NCBI GenBank assembly: GCA_900546385.1
Contig: URCT01000053.1
Coordinates: 1-16,850, forward strand
Reading direction: 5' to 3'
Origin: an uncultured Eubacteriales bacterium
GTDB lineage: Bacteria; Bacillota; Clostridia; Oscillospirales; CAG-382
Length of the DNA stretch: 16,850 bases
The translations under genes were made by a program, and so were the position numbers. This document shows positions 1-8,421 of the stretch, in pieces; within the stretch, counting starts at the first letter, position 1, and every line of letters begins with the position of its first letter. Under the pieces are notes generated by a model, which was given only the letters and a program-made list of their open reading frames with translations, had not been told where the DNA came from and did no database searches.

Positions 1-2002
1 GCAGGTGCTTGAGCTTGACGAAACCAAAGCCAAGCGCATCCGCTTCAACGAAGTGACCGAAAGTGCCGTCCAAGCCGCCGTCCAAAATCCGGGAAATTTG
101 GATATGAACCTCGTGGATGCCCAACAGACGCGCCGCATTCTCGACCGCATCGTGGGCTATCAGCTCAGCCCGATCCTTTGGAAAAAGATCAAAAGCGGTC
201 TTTCCGCCGGCCGTGTGCAGTCGGTGGCCACGCGCCTTATCGTTGACCGCGAAAACGAGATCCGCGCCTTCAAGGCCGAAGAATACTGGACCATCGACGC
301 CATGTTGAAAACCGCCGACGGAAAAAGTTTCAAGGCGACCTATCTCACAAGCGCACGCAACAAATTCGAGCTTTCCGACAAGGAAAAAGCCGATGCCGTG
401 CTGGAAAAGATCACCGGAAAGCCGTTTACGGTCAAGGAGCTCAAAAAATCGGTGCGCTATAAAAATCCCGCGCCGCCCTTTATCACCTCCACGCTCCAAC
501 AGGAGGCCTACCGCCGTCTCGGCTTCTCCTCTGCCAAAACCATGAAGACCGCTCAAGAGCTGTATGAAGGCATTTCGATGGGAACCGACGGCACGCACGG
601 TGTCATCACCTATATGCGTACCGACTCGCTGCACATTTCCAAGGGTGCCGCCGACAGTGCCGAGGAATATATCAAATCGACCTATGGCGCAGACTACTAT
701 CCCGAAAAGCGCCGCTTCTACAAATCGCGCAACGGCGCCCAAGACGCGCATGAAGCCATTCGTCCGTCCGATATGAGCTATCCGCCCAAATACATTCGGG
801 AATATCTTACCAACGACCAGTATAAACTGTATCGGCTGATTTGGGACAGATTCTTAGCCAGCCAGATGGCCTCCGCCGTTCTCGATACCGTCACCATCGA
901 TACCGAATGCGGCGGCGTTCCCTTCCGTTCGTCCGGCTATACCATCCGCTTTATGGGCTACATGGCTCTCTACGACTACAAGACCGACGAGAAGAACGAG
1001 GACGACAGCGAAAAAGACAACATTCTGCCGGCTGTCGAAAAGGGCGATGCGCTCGAATGCACGGAGATTTCGCCCTTGCAGCACTTCACGCAGCCGCCGG
1101 CACGCTATTCCGAAGGCACGCTCGTCAAGGCACTCGAAGAGCGCGGTCTCGGCCGTCCGAGCACCTTCGCTTCGACGGTTACCACCATCATTCAGCGCGG
1201 CTACGTCGAGCGCGAAGCCAAAACGCTTGTGCCCACGCCGCTCGGAGAAATCACCACCAAGCTGATGTGCGACAACTTTGCCGAAATCGTCGATTACGGC
1301 TTTACCGCCGGCATGGAGGAATCGCTCGACGAGATCGAAAACGGCGAAAAGAAGATGCTTGACGTTCTGCGTCCGTTCTATGCCGATTTTGAAAAGGAAG
1401 TCGACGACGCGTTCAAGAACATCGACCGCGAAAGCTACAAGCTGCCGGTGGTGGAAACCGATATCGTCTGCGAAAAGTGCGGCAGCCGCATGGTCATCAA
1501 GAGCGGCCGCTTCGGCAAATTCGCCGCCTGCCCGAATTATCCCGCATGCCGCAATACCAAGGCACTCGATAAGGACGGCAATCCCATCACCAAGGAAGAG
1601 AAGGAAGCAAGCGTCACACCCGCGCCGGACGATGTCAAATGCGACGTCTGCGGCGGCCCGATGGTCATCCGCAGCGGCCGATACGGCAAATTCTATGCCT
1701 GCGCTTCGTATCCGAAATGCAACGGCACCAAGCCCATCGCGCAAGAGCTTGACATTCCCTGCCCGCTCTGCGGCTCCAAGCTTGCGCTTCGCTACGGCAA
1801 GCGGCGCGCCGCGTTCTACAGCTGCACCGCCTATCCGAAGTGCAAATTCGCCACCAACGACACGCCGACCGACAAGAAATGCCCCGTCTGCGGCGGTATG
1901 CTCTTGCAAAAGCGCGGCAAAGAAAATGTTTTCGTCTGCTATAACAAAGACTGCGCCTACAACGCAAAGCCCAAAAAGGCCAAGGAAACCAAAGCGAAAT
2001 AA
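1..2002 (+). CDS. topA: DNA topoisomerase I (type IA), 5' end missing
   Basis: Relaxes negatively supercoiled DNA by cutting one strand through a 5'-phosphotyrosine link. The gene runs in from the left edge, so the start is not visible; the first full codon is at position 2. About 666 residues are present. Numbering from the Val codon at position 5, the catalytic Tyr is residue 203 (codon 611-613) in the motif ITYMRTDS. LSAGRVQSVATRLIVDRE lies at about 66-83 and GLGRPSTFAST at about 380. The N-terminal TOPRIM metal-binding domain, roughly the first 100-odd residues, lies off the window. The C-terminus has four Cys4 zinc-ribbon units starting at residues 489, 546, 586 and 626, then a Lys-rich tail; the last ribbon is degenerate in spacing but keeps CPVC and a CxxxxC pair. 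Ends 41 nt before plsX. In many Bacillota topA is followed by trmFO; here it is followed by plsX. Identification is very secure. Confidence 0.98.
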   Translation, partial: QVLELDETKAKRIRFNEVTESAVQAAVQNPGNLDMNLVDAQQTRRILDRIVGYQLSPILWKKIKSGLSAGRVQSVATRLIVDRENEIRAFKAEEYWTIDAMLKTADGKSFKATYLTSARNKFELSDKEKADAVLEKITGKPFTVKELKKSVRYKNPAPPFITSTLQQEAYRRLGFSSAKTMKTAQELYEGISMGTDGTHGVITYMRTDSLHISKGAADSAEEYIKSTYGADYYPEKRRFYKSRNGAQDAHEAIRPSDMSYPPKYIREYLTNDQYKLYRLIWDRFLASQMASAVLDTVTIDTECGGVPFRSSGYTIRFMGYMALYDYKTDEKNEDDSEKDNILPAVEKGDALECTEISPLQHFTQPPARYSEGTLVKALEERGLGRPSTFASTVTTIIQRGYVEREAKTLVPTPLGEITTKLMCDNFAEIVDYGFTAGMEESLDEIENGEKKMLDVLRPFYADFEKEVDDAFKNIDRESYKLPVVETDIVCEKCGSRMVIKSGRFGKFAACPNYPACRNTKALDKDGNPITKEEKEASVTPAPDDVKCDVCGGPMVIRSGRYGKFYACASYPKCNGTKPIAQELDIPCPLCGSKLALRYGKRRAAFYSCTAYPKCKFATNDTPTDKKCPVCGGMLLQKRGKENVFVCYNKDCAYNAKPKKAKETKAK

Positions 2003-2043
2003 CAAGCGGAAACGCCACGAACATCCACGGAAAGGAATCAAAC

Positions 2044-3063
2044 ATGAATATCATAATCGACTGCATGAGCGGCGACAACGCGCCGGAGGAGATCGTCAAG
2101 GGTGCGCTCGACGGCGCAGCCAAATACGGCGTAACGCCGGTTTTGGTCGGCGAAGAAGCGGTCATCCGCGCCGTCGCTCAAAAGAACGGCCTGTCTTTAG
2201 ACGGCGCAAAAATCGTCCATGCACCCGGACCGCACATCACCATGGAGGACGCGCCGGGCGACGTGATGAACGCCGAAAAAGCGCAAAGTTCCATGGCGGT
2301 CGCGCTTGACCTGTTAAAAAGCGGCGAAGGCGACGCGCTCGTCAGTGCCGGAAACACCGGCGCATTACTTACCGGCGCAACCTTGAAAATCCGCCGCATC
2401 AAAGGCGTTCGCCGGGCAGCCCTCGGTGCCATCATTCCGCTCGGCTCGCCGACCATGCTTGCCGATGCCGGTGCACAAACCGACTGCACGCCGGAAAATT
2501 TGGTGCTGTTTGCCGTCATGGGCAGCCTGTTCATGGAAAAGGTCATGGGCATCGCTCGTCCCAAGGTCGCGCTCATCAACAACGGCGCGGAGGAACATAA
2601 AGGCACGCCCTTGCAGAGCGAAGCCTATCAGCTGTTAAAGGCCGACAAGGACATAAACTTCATCGGCAACATCGAGGGACGCGAAATTCCCGAAGGCAAT
2701 GCGGACGTGTTGGTGGCAGATGGCTTCACCGGAAACATCGTCCTTAAAATGTGCGAAGGCCTCGGCATTTTCGTAAAATCCACCCTCAAAAAGCTGTTTT
2801 ACCGCAACGCACTTTCCAAAGTCGGCGCACTGTTCGTTAAGGGCAGTCTGGATAAGCTGAAAAAGGAAATGGATTATTCCGAATACGGCGGCGCACCCTT
2901 TTTGGGCATTGCAAAGCCGGTCATCAAGGCACACGGCTCGTCAAATGCCAAAAGCATTTCCTATTGTGTGCTGCAGGCGAAAAACTATGCAACCAGCGGC
3001 ATGATCGACGAAATCGCCCGCTTTGCCGCCGCCCAGGCAGAGAAAAAAACGGATAAGGAGTGA
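2044..3063 (+). CDS. plsX: Phosphate acyltransferase PlsX
   Basis: Converts acyl-ACP plus phosphate into acyl-phosphate, the acyl donor that PlsY uses to make lysophosphatidic acid, the first step of phospholipid synthesis. It is a peripheral membrane enzyme. The 339-residue length matches the family. The start MNIIIDCMSGDNAPEEIVKG is the typical PlsX N-terminus, and GNTGALLTGA (about residues 103-112) and VADGFTGNIVLKMCEG (about 222-237) are recognisable PlsX blocks. The ATG is preceded by AAAGGA at 2031-2036. The gene sits 6 nt before rnc. In Bacillus-type clusters fab genes and acpP lie between plsX and rnc; here there is no acpP, so the acyl carrier protein must be encoded elsewhere. No FapR-type operator was recognised in the 41-nt gap upstream. 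Confidence 0.97.
   Translation: MNIIIDCMSGDNAPEEIVKGALDGAAKYGVTPVLVGEEAVIRAVAQKNGLSLDGAKIVHAPGPHITMEDAPGDVMNAEKAQSSMAVALDLLKSGEGDALVSAGNTGALLTGATLKIRRIKGVRRAALGAIIPLGSPTMLADAGAQTDCTPENLVLFAVMGSLFMEKVMGIARPKVALINNGAEEHKGTPLQSEAYQLLKADKDINFIGNIEGREIPEGNADVLVADGFTGNIVLKMCEGLGIFVKSTLKKLFYRNALSKVGALFVKGSLDKLKKEMDYSEYGGAPFLGIAKPVIKAHGSSNAKSISYCVLQAKNYATSGMIDEIARFAAAQAEKKTDKE
3055..3060 (+). promoter_or_regulatory. Shine-Dalgarno that fixes the GTG start of rnc
   Basis: AAGGAG lies in the last codons of plsX, 9 nt before GTG at 3070. No ATG gives a better fit, so rnc starts with GTG and its translation is probably coupled to termination of plsX at 3061-3063. Confidence 0.8.
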
Positions 3064-3069
3064 AAGCTT

Positions 3070-3783
3070 GTGGAAGATACGGTACATCTTTTGGAAACAC
3101 GCATCGGTTACACCTTTACGGATAAAAATCTTGCCGCCACGGCACTCACGCATTCCTCGTTTTCCAACGAAAACAAGGCACGCGGCGTGGAGGTTCGCTG
3201 CAACGAACGTCTTGAATTTTTGGGCGATTCGGTTCTTTCGCTCATCGCAAGCGTGCACCTGTTCAAGGAGAACCACGACCTGTTTGAGGGCGATTTGACC
3301 AAGATCCGCGCCGGTGTGGTGTGTGAAAACGCCTTATACGACTATGCCAAGGAGATTTGCCTCGGCGAGCTGTTACGGCTCGGCAAAGGCGAGGAAAACA
3401 CCGGCGGCAGGAACCGCAAATCCATTCTTTCCGACGCGTTTGAAGCCGTCATTGCCGCCGTATATCTCGACGGCGGCTTCGAAAAAGCCCAAAGCTTTGT
3501 GCTGCCGTTTGTCACAAAAGCGGCAAACGCGCTCATGCAGAGCGGCTCGACCGAGGACTATAAGACGCTCTTGCAGAAATTCATCCAACACAACCGCGGC
3601 GACATTCTCGAATATGCCGTGACAAACGAGTCCGGCCCTTCCCATAAACGCACGTTTGAGGTGCAGGTCTCCTTAAACAACAACGTCATCGGCAGCGGCT
3701 TCGGCTCTTCCAAGCGTGAGGCCGAACAGATGGCCGCCAAGGAAGCGCTTCGCTTATTCGGCGAAGTCGGCGTGGATGCATGA
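3070..3783 (+). CDS. rnc: Ribonuclease III
   Basis: Endonuclease that cuts double-stranded RNA; in bacteria it processes 30S rRNA precursor and structured mRNAs. The product has 237 residues, the usual size. The signature NERLEFLGDSVLSL begins at residue 45; the metal-binding residues expected from E. coli RNase III are E49, D53, D122 and E125 (SILSDAFEAVIAA), all present. A C-terminal double-stranded RNA-binding domain covers about residues 164-231, ending in SSKREAEQMAAKEAL. The start is GTG with AAGGAG 9 nt upstream. The stop overlaps the next start by 4 nt (ATGA), a coupling arrangement. The position directly before a radical SAM gene and smc is the usual clostridial order. Confidence 0.98.
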   Translation: MEDTVHLLETRIGYTFTDKNLAATALTHSSFSNENKARGVEVRCNERLEFLGDSVLSLIASVHLFKENHDLFEGDLTKIRAGVVCENALYDYAKEICLGELLRLGKGEENTGGRNRKSILSDAFEAVIAAVYLDGGFEKAQSFVLPFVTKAANALMQSGSTEDYKTLLQKFIQHNRGDILEYAVTNESGPSHKRTFEVQVSLNNNVIGSGFGSSKREAEQMAAKEALRLFGEVGVDA

Positions 3784-4817
3784 AAAAGCACGCCAACATT
3801 CCGGTTTTTATCCCGCATGAGGGCTGCCCGAACGCCTGCGTTTTCTGCAACCAACGCGTGATTACGGGCGTAAAGGATACAGCCGACCGCGACATCCGCC
3901 CCGAAATCGACGCCGCACTTGCAAGCATACTTCTGCCGCCCACAGACGTTCAGATCGCCTTTTTCGGCGGCAGCTTCACCGGCATCGACCGAACGCTTAT
4001 GCTTCGTCTGCTTGACGACGCGTATGCGTATGTGCGCGCCGGAAAGGTCGATTCGATCCGGCTTTCCACCCGTCCGGACTACATTTCGGCGGAAATCCTC
4101 GATATCCTCAAATCTTACGGTGTCAAAAGCGTTGAGCTTGGCATTCAAAGCATGGACGACACGGTTCTTGCCCTGTCCGCGCGCGGCCATACCGCCGCAG
4201 ACAGCGAACGCGCCTGCAAGCTTGTAAAAGCCTATGGCTTTGAACTCGTCGGACAAATGATGTTAGGACTGCCCGGCTCGACCGAAGAAAGCGATGTGTT
4301 CACGGCAAAAGAGCTTGTGCGCCTACACTGTGACGCCTGCCGCATTTACCCGACCGTGGTGTTTGAGAATACCGAATTATGCCGCATGGCAAAGGACGGC
4401 GCGTATCGGCCGCTTTCGGCCGAAGAAGCCGTCACGCGCGGTGCGTCTGTGCTTGATGTGTTCATAAAGGGCGGCGTAACGCCCATCCGCATCGGGCTTC
4501 AGGCAACCGAAGCGTTGTCGGACGGCACAGACGTGTATGCCGGTGCCAACCACAGTGCGCTCGGCGAAAAAATCGAGAGCGAATTTTACAAACGGCTTTT
4601 GGAAGCGTCGCTTGAAACACTGCCGCACGCTGCGGACAAGCCGGAAACGGTCACGGTTTTGTGTGCGCCCGGCGAGGAATCCAAAGTCTCCGGACAAAAC
4701 AAAGCCAACCGCCTGTGGCTTGCAAACGCACTTTTCGGCTCAGACGATAGGCACCGCATCAAGATCCGGCCGCAGAGCGGCATTTCACCGTATACGGTCG
4801 TTTTGAGACCGTTTTGA
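3780..4817 (+). CDS. Elp3-like radical SAM protein, function unproven
   Basis: The 345-residue protein belongs to the radical S-adenosylmethionine superfamily. The cluster motif CxxxCxxC is C16, C20 and C23 (GCPNACVFC), and FFGGSFTGID at about residues 61-70 corresponds to the SAM-binding GGE-like strand. RPDYIS and VELGIQSMDD are typical of the Elp3/oxygen-independent coproporphyrinogen oxidase-like branch. The acetyltransferase domain of full-length Elp3 (tRNA U34 modification) is absent: the protein ends shortly after the radical SAM C-terminal region. It starts on ATGA overlapping the rnc stop, so it is probably translated from the same message. Homologues between rnc and smc are common in clostridia and are often named 'elongator protein 3' without direct evidence. 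An RNA-modifying role would fit the rnc context, but that is inference. Confidence 0.88.
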   Translation: MKKHANIPVFIPHEGCPNACVFCNQRVITGVKDTADRDIRPEIDAALASILLPPTDVQIAFFGGSFTGIDRTLMLRLLDDAYAYVRAGKVDSIRLSTRPDYISAEILDILKSYGVKSVELGIQSMDDTVLALSARGHTAADSERACKLVKAYGFELVGQMMLGLPGSTEESDVFTAKELVRLHCDACRIYPTVVFENTELCRMAKDGAYRPLSAEEAVTRGASVLDVFIKGGVTPIRIGLQATEALSDGTDVYAGANHSALGEKIESEFYKRLLEASLETLPHAADKPETVTVLCAPGEESKVSGQNKANRLWLANALFGSDDRHRIKIRPQSGISPYTVVLRPF

Positions 4818-4829
4818 CGGCATCACAAT

Positions 4830-4835
4830 AAAGGA
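4830..4835 (+). promoter_or_regulatory. Shine-Dalgarno that fixes the TTG start of smc
   Basis: AAAGGA lies 10 nt before TTG at 4846. The next residues (YLKALELRGFKSFPDKT) match the extreme N-terminus of SMC proteins, so TTG is the start and no ATG is available in frame upstream after the preceding stop. Confidence 0.78.
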
Positions 4836-4845
4836 CGGTAAAAAC

Positions 4846-7800
4846 TTGTACTTAAAAGCATTAGAACTGCGGGGCTTCAAATCGTTTCCCGACAAGACGC
4901 GCCTTGAATTCGAAAAAGGCGTGACCGCCGTTGTCGGCCCGAACGGCAGCGGAAAATCGAATATTTCCGATGCGGTGCGCTGGGTTCTCGGCGAAATGTC
5001 GCCCAAGAGCCTTCGCGGCTCGAAAATGGAGGATGTCATCTTCGCAGGCACAGCCAAACGCTCCCAAACCGGCTTTTGCGAGGTCTCCATCATCATCGAT
5101 AATTCCGCCTCCGAGCTGCCGAACGACGCCGCCGAGGTCAAGGTCACCCGTAAGTTTTTCCGCTCGGGCGACAGCGAATACCGCATCAACGACAAGCCCA
5201 GCCGCTTAAAGGATATCTATGAGTTATTCTTGAACACCGGCATCGGCCGCGAGGGCTATTCGGTCATCGGCCAAGGCAAAATCGCCGAGGTGTTATCCCA
5301 AAAGAGCGACGAACGCCGCCATATTTTTGAGGAAGCCGCCGGCATTTCCAAATACCGCTACCGCAAGAACGACGCGCAAAAAAAGCTTGCCGAGACCGAT
5401 ACCAACCTTGTCCGCTTAACCGATATCGCCTCCGAAATCAGCACGCGTTTGGGACCTCTCGAAAAGGACGCGGAAAACGCCAAAAAATACCTGGTGCTTG
5501 CCGAGCAAAAGAAGAATCTCGAGGTCGCGCTGTGGCTCGAACGGCTCTCGAAAGCCGATGCCTCCGCCAAACGCCTTGAAAACGAACACGCCGAAGCCGC
5601 AAAAAATTACGCCGACAAAGAGCGGGAATTAGAGCTTTCCGAAGCCGCGCTCGACGGCTTATTCAACAAAAAGCAGTTTGTCGCCAACAACGCCGAAAAT
5701 ACCCGGCGCGAGATTTCCGCGCTCGAGGAAGAAAAGAACCGCCTTGAAAAGCTGCGTTCGATTTCGGAAAACGACGTTTCTCACATCAACGAGCGCAAAA
5801 ACGAGGTCACAGCCGGCATTCGCCTTGCCGAAACCGAAACGGCGAACGAAATCGAAACCGAGCTTGCCGCGGCGGTTGCCAAAAAAGAAGAAAAAAGCAC
5901 GGCGCTTGCTTCCCATGCCGCCGCCATCGATGCCTTGCGCACGCGTGTGGCAGAGGAAGAACAAAAGCGCGATGAAATCGATGCGTCGCTCGAAAAGGCC
6001 GATGCCGACATCCGCGCACTCTCCGAAAAAGTCACCGATTTGAAGATCCGCGAAGCCGCCGAATTGAATTCGGAAAAATCCGAAGCCGAACGCAAAAGCT
6101 TTTTGCAGGCAGAGATTGAAAAGCAGACCGCGGAGCTTGAGCAAACCTATACGTTTTACGAAGCCGCCGAAACGCGCAAAAAAGACTGCAAAGCCGAGAA
6201 AAAGCAGTTGGAGGCCGACATCGCCGCCGAAAAAAGCACGCTCGACGAGCTTCAGACAAAAAAAGAAGCCTTTCTGCGGCAAAAAAACGAATATGCCGCC
6301 GCCTATGCCGCCGACACGCACCGCCGCGAAACGCTTGTCAAAATGGATGCCCTGCTCGAGGGCTATCCCGGCAGCGTCAAGGCTGTCATGAACGCCAGCA
6401 CACTTTCCGGCATCTGCGGTCCGGTCTCCCGACTGCTCACAGTGGACGGCGAATATGTCACCGCCATCGAAACCGCCCTCGGCGCCGCCGTTTCCAACAT
6501 CATCGTGGAGGACGAAACCAGTGCCAAGGCCGCCATCCGCCACTTGAAGGACACGCACGCCGGACGCGCCACCTTCCTGCCGCTCACCTCGATTTCCGGC
6601 AAAACGTTACAGGAGCCGACGCTTGCAGCCTGCCGCGGCTATATCGGCGTGGCAAGCACGCTTGTTTCCTGCGATAAAAAATATGACAGCGTCGCCGCCT
6701 ATCTTCTCGGCCGCACCGTCGTTGCCGATAACCTCGACAACGCCTCGGCCATGGCACGCAAATTCGGCTTCCGCTATAAAATCGTCACGCTCGACGGTCA
6801 GGTCGTCAACGCCGGCGGCTCGTATACCGGCGGCTCAGCCGCCTTCAAAACCGGCGTGATGAGCCGTTCGTCCGACATTGCCGCACTCGATAAAACCATT
6901 GCCGAGACGCTTTCTGCCGCCAAAAAGCTGAATGCCGAAATCGCGGAAAACGAAGAAGCTATTGCCGAAAGCACCGCCTATCTCGAAAGCCTGCAAAACG
7001 ACCTTGCCAACGCACAAAGCAGCCTGTACCGCAGCGAAAACGACATGGCTCTGCACAAGGAGCATATCGATGCCTGCTCGGCACGCTTAAAGGACTTAAA
7101 CGCCAAGCTCGACGAATCCGATTCTGCCAAAATCAAGGAACGCTTGACCTTGCTTTCCGCCAAACGCGCCGAAGCGGAGTTAGATGCCGAAGAGGCCGCC
7201 CAAAAACGCGCCGCACTCGACCAAGCCGCCGATGAGGTCTATGAAGCACTCGAGAAAGCCAAAAAAGAGCTTGCCGAATTGCAGTTAACCGCCCTCGGCG
7301 TGCAGAAGGACGTGGAAAACGCCGCTGAAAGCATCCGTTTACTCGAAAACAAACGTGCCGAAAATCAAAAGAAGATAAGCGCGTTAAAAGAGGAAAAGGA
7401 CGCTCTCGAAAAGCGGCTGTCCGGCATTGCCTTTGACATGGAAAGCGGCAAAAAGGCTCTTGAGGATGCCGTCGCGGCTGTTGAAAACGCCAAAAAAACG
7501 CTTGCCGCGCTGTTAGCCGAGACCGAAAAGCTCGAACGCTCCTCGGTCACCGCCCGAGAAAGCCAAAAAGGGCTTATGCGCGACAAAGAGGTCTTTTTCG
7601 AGCAGATGACGCGGCTTGCAGCATCGCTTGAAAACAGCCGGAACGAATACGATACGCTCACCGCAAAGCTGTTTGAGGAATATTCCCTCTCCTACTCCGA
7701 GGCCATCGCCTTGAATCTTCCCAAGCCCGAGCCGGGTGCGGACAAGGAGCTTGCGTCGGTCAAGGGAAAAATCCGCGCACTCGGCCATATCAACGTCGGC

Positions 7801-8400
7801 GCGGTGGAGGAATACAAGGAAACCAAGGAACGCTTTGACTTTATGAGCACTCAGATAAACGACCTGGAAGAAGCCAAAAAGAGCTTAGAGAACGTCATAA
7901 GCCGCTTGGAAAGCGATATGAAACGCTTATTTGCCGAAGCGGTCGAAAAGATCGGCGTCAGCTTCAAGCGCGTCTTTACCGAGCTGTTCGGCGGCGGCAG
8001 TGCCGAGATCGTCATCACCGACCCGGAAAATATGCTCGAATCCGGCATTGAGATCAACATCCAGCCGCCCGGAAAGACCGTCAAGAACATTTCGCTGCTT
8101 TCGGGCGGCGAACAGGCCTTTACCGCGATTGCGCTGTATTTCGCCATTCTCGAGGTCAATCCGGCTCCGTTCTACATTTTCGACGAAATCGAGGCGGCAC
8201 TCGACGATGTCAACGTCAACCGCTTTGCCGCCTATGTCAAAAAGCACGCCGACACACAGTTTATCATCATCACCCATCGCCGCGGCACCATGGAGGTCGC
8301 CGACACCATGTACGGCGTGACCATGCAGGAAAAAGGCGTTTCCAGCTTCCTAAAGGTCAACATGGAGGATGTGGAATCCAAGACCGGCGTCAAGCTGTAA
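4846..8400 (+). CDS. smc: Chromosome partition protein SMC
   Basis: ATPase of the SMC-ScpAB condensin, which loads on DNA and extrudes loops to compact and separate sister chromosomes. At 1184 residues it has the full family length. The head begins with Walker A GPNGSGKSN at residues 31-39. Two long Glu/Lys/Ala-rich coiled coils follow (about 170-500 and 680-1000) around a hinge at about 506-670, which starts GYPGSVKAVMNA and contains the glycine-rich NAGGSYTGGSAA. The C-terminal head holds the ABC signature LSGGEQ (1085-1090) and Walker B FYIFDEIEAALD (1109-1120) with catalytic E1114. The start is TTG with AAAGGA 10 nt upstream. It lies 28 nt after the radical SAM gene and 21 nt before ftsY. 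scpA and scpB are not in the window. The reading frame is intact throughout. Confidence 0.98.
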   Translation: MYLKALELRGFKSFPDKTRLEFEKGVTAVVGPNGSGKSNISDAVRWVLGEMSPKSLRGSKMEDVIFAGTAKRSQTGFCEVSIIIDNSASELPNDAAEVKVTRKFFRSGDSEYRINDKPSRLKDIYELFLNTGIGREGYSVIGQGKIAEVLSQKSDERRHIFEEAAGISKYRYRKNDAQKKLAETDTNLVRLTDIASEISTRLGPLEKDAENAKKYLVLAEQKKNLEVALWLERLSKADASAKRLENEHAEAAKNYADKERELELSEAALDGLFNKKQFVANNAENTRREISALEEEKNRLEKLRSISENDVSHINERKNEVTAGIRLAETETANEIETELAAAVAKKEEKSTALASHAAAIDALRTRVAEEEQKRDEIDASLEKADADIRALSEKVTDLKIREAAELNSEKSEAERKSFLQAEIEKQTAELEQTYTFYEAAETRKKDCKAEKKQLEADIAAEKSTLDELQTKKEAFLRQKNEYAAAYAADTHRRETLVKMDALLEGYPGSVKAVMNASTLSGICGPVSRLLTVDGEYVTAIETALGAAVSNIIVEDETSAKAAIRHLKDTHAGRATFLPLTSISGKTLQEPTLAACRGYIGVASTLVSCDKKYDSVAAYLLGRTVVADNLDNASAMARKFGFRYKIVTLDGQVVNAGGSYTGGSAAFKTGVMSRSSDIAALDKTIAETLSAAKKLNAEIAENEEAIAESTAYLESLQNDLANAQSSLYRSENDMALHKEHIDACSARLKDLNAKLDESDSAKIKERLTLLSAKRAEAELDAEEAAQKRAALDQAADEVYEALEKAKKELAELQLTALGVQKDVENAAESIRLLENKRAENQKKISALKEEKDALEKRLSGIAFDMESGKKALEDAVAAVENAKKTLAALLAETEKLERSSVTARESQKGLMRDKEVFFEQMTRLAASLENSRNEYDTLTAKLFEEYSLSYSEAIALNLPKPEPGADKELASVKGKIRALGHINVGAVEEYKETKERFDFMSTQINDLEEAKKSLENVISRLESDMKRLFAEAVEKIGVSFKRVFTELFGGGSAEIVITDPENMLESGIEINIQPPGKTVKNISLLSGGEQAFTAIALYFAILEVNPAPFYIFDEIEAALDDVNVNRFAAYVKKHADTQFIIITHRRGTMEVADTMYGVTMQEKGVSSFLKVNMEDVESKTGVKL

Positions 8401-8421
8401 TTTTTTGAAAGGACAACAACC

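Noticed and set aside
854..2041. 395-codon open frame on the - strand
   Set aside because: It lies opposite topA, has no family motif, and is a by-product of GC-rich codon use. The + strand frame carries the complete TopA motifs.
1278..2309. 343-codon + strand open frame across the topA-plsX junction
   Set aside because: It is rich in Ser, Arg and Pro with no recognisable domain, and it overlaps two certain genes in another frame.
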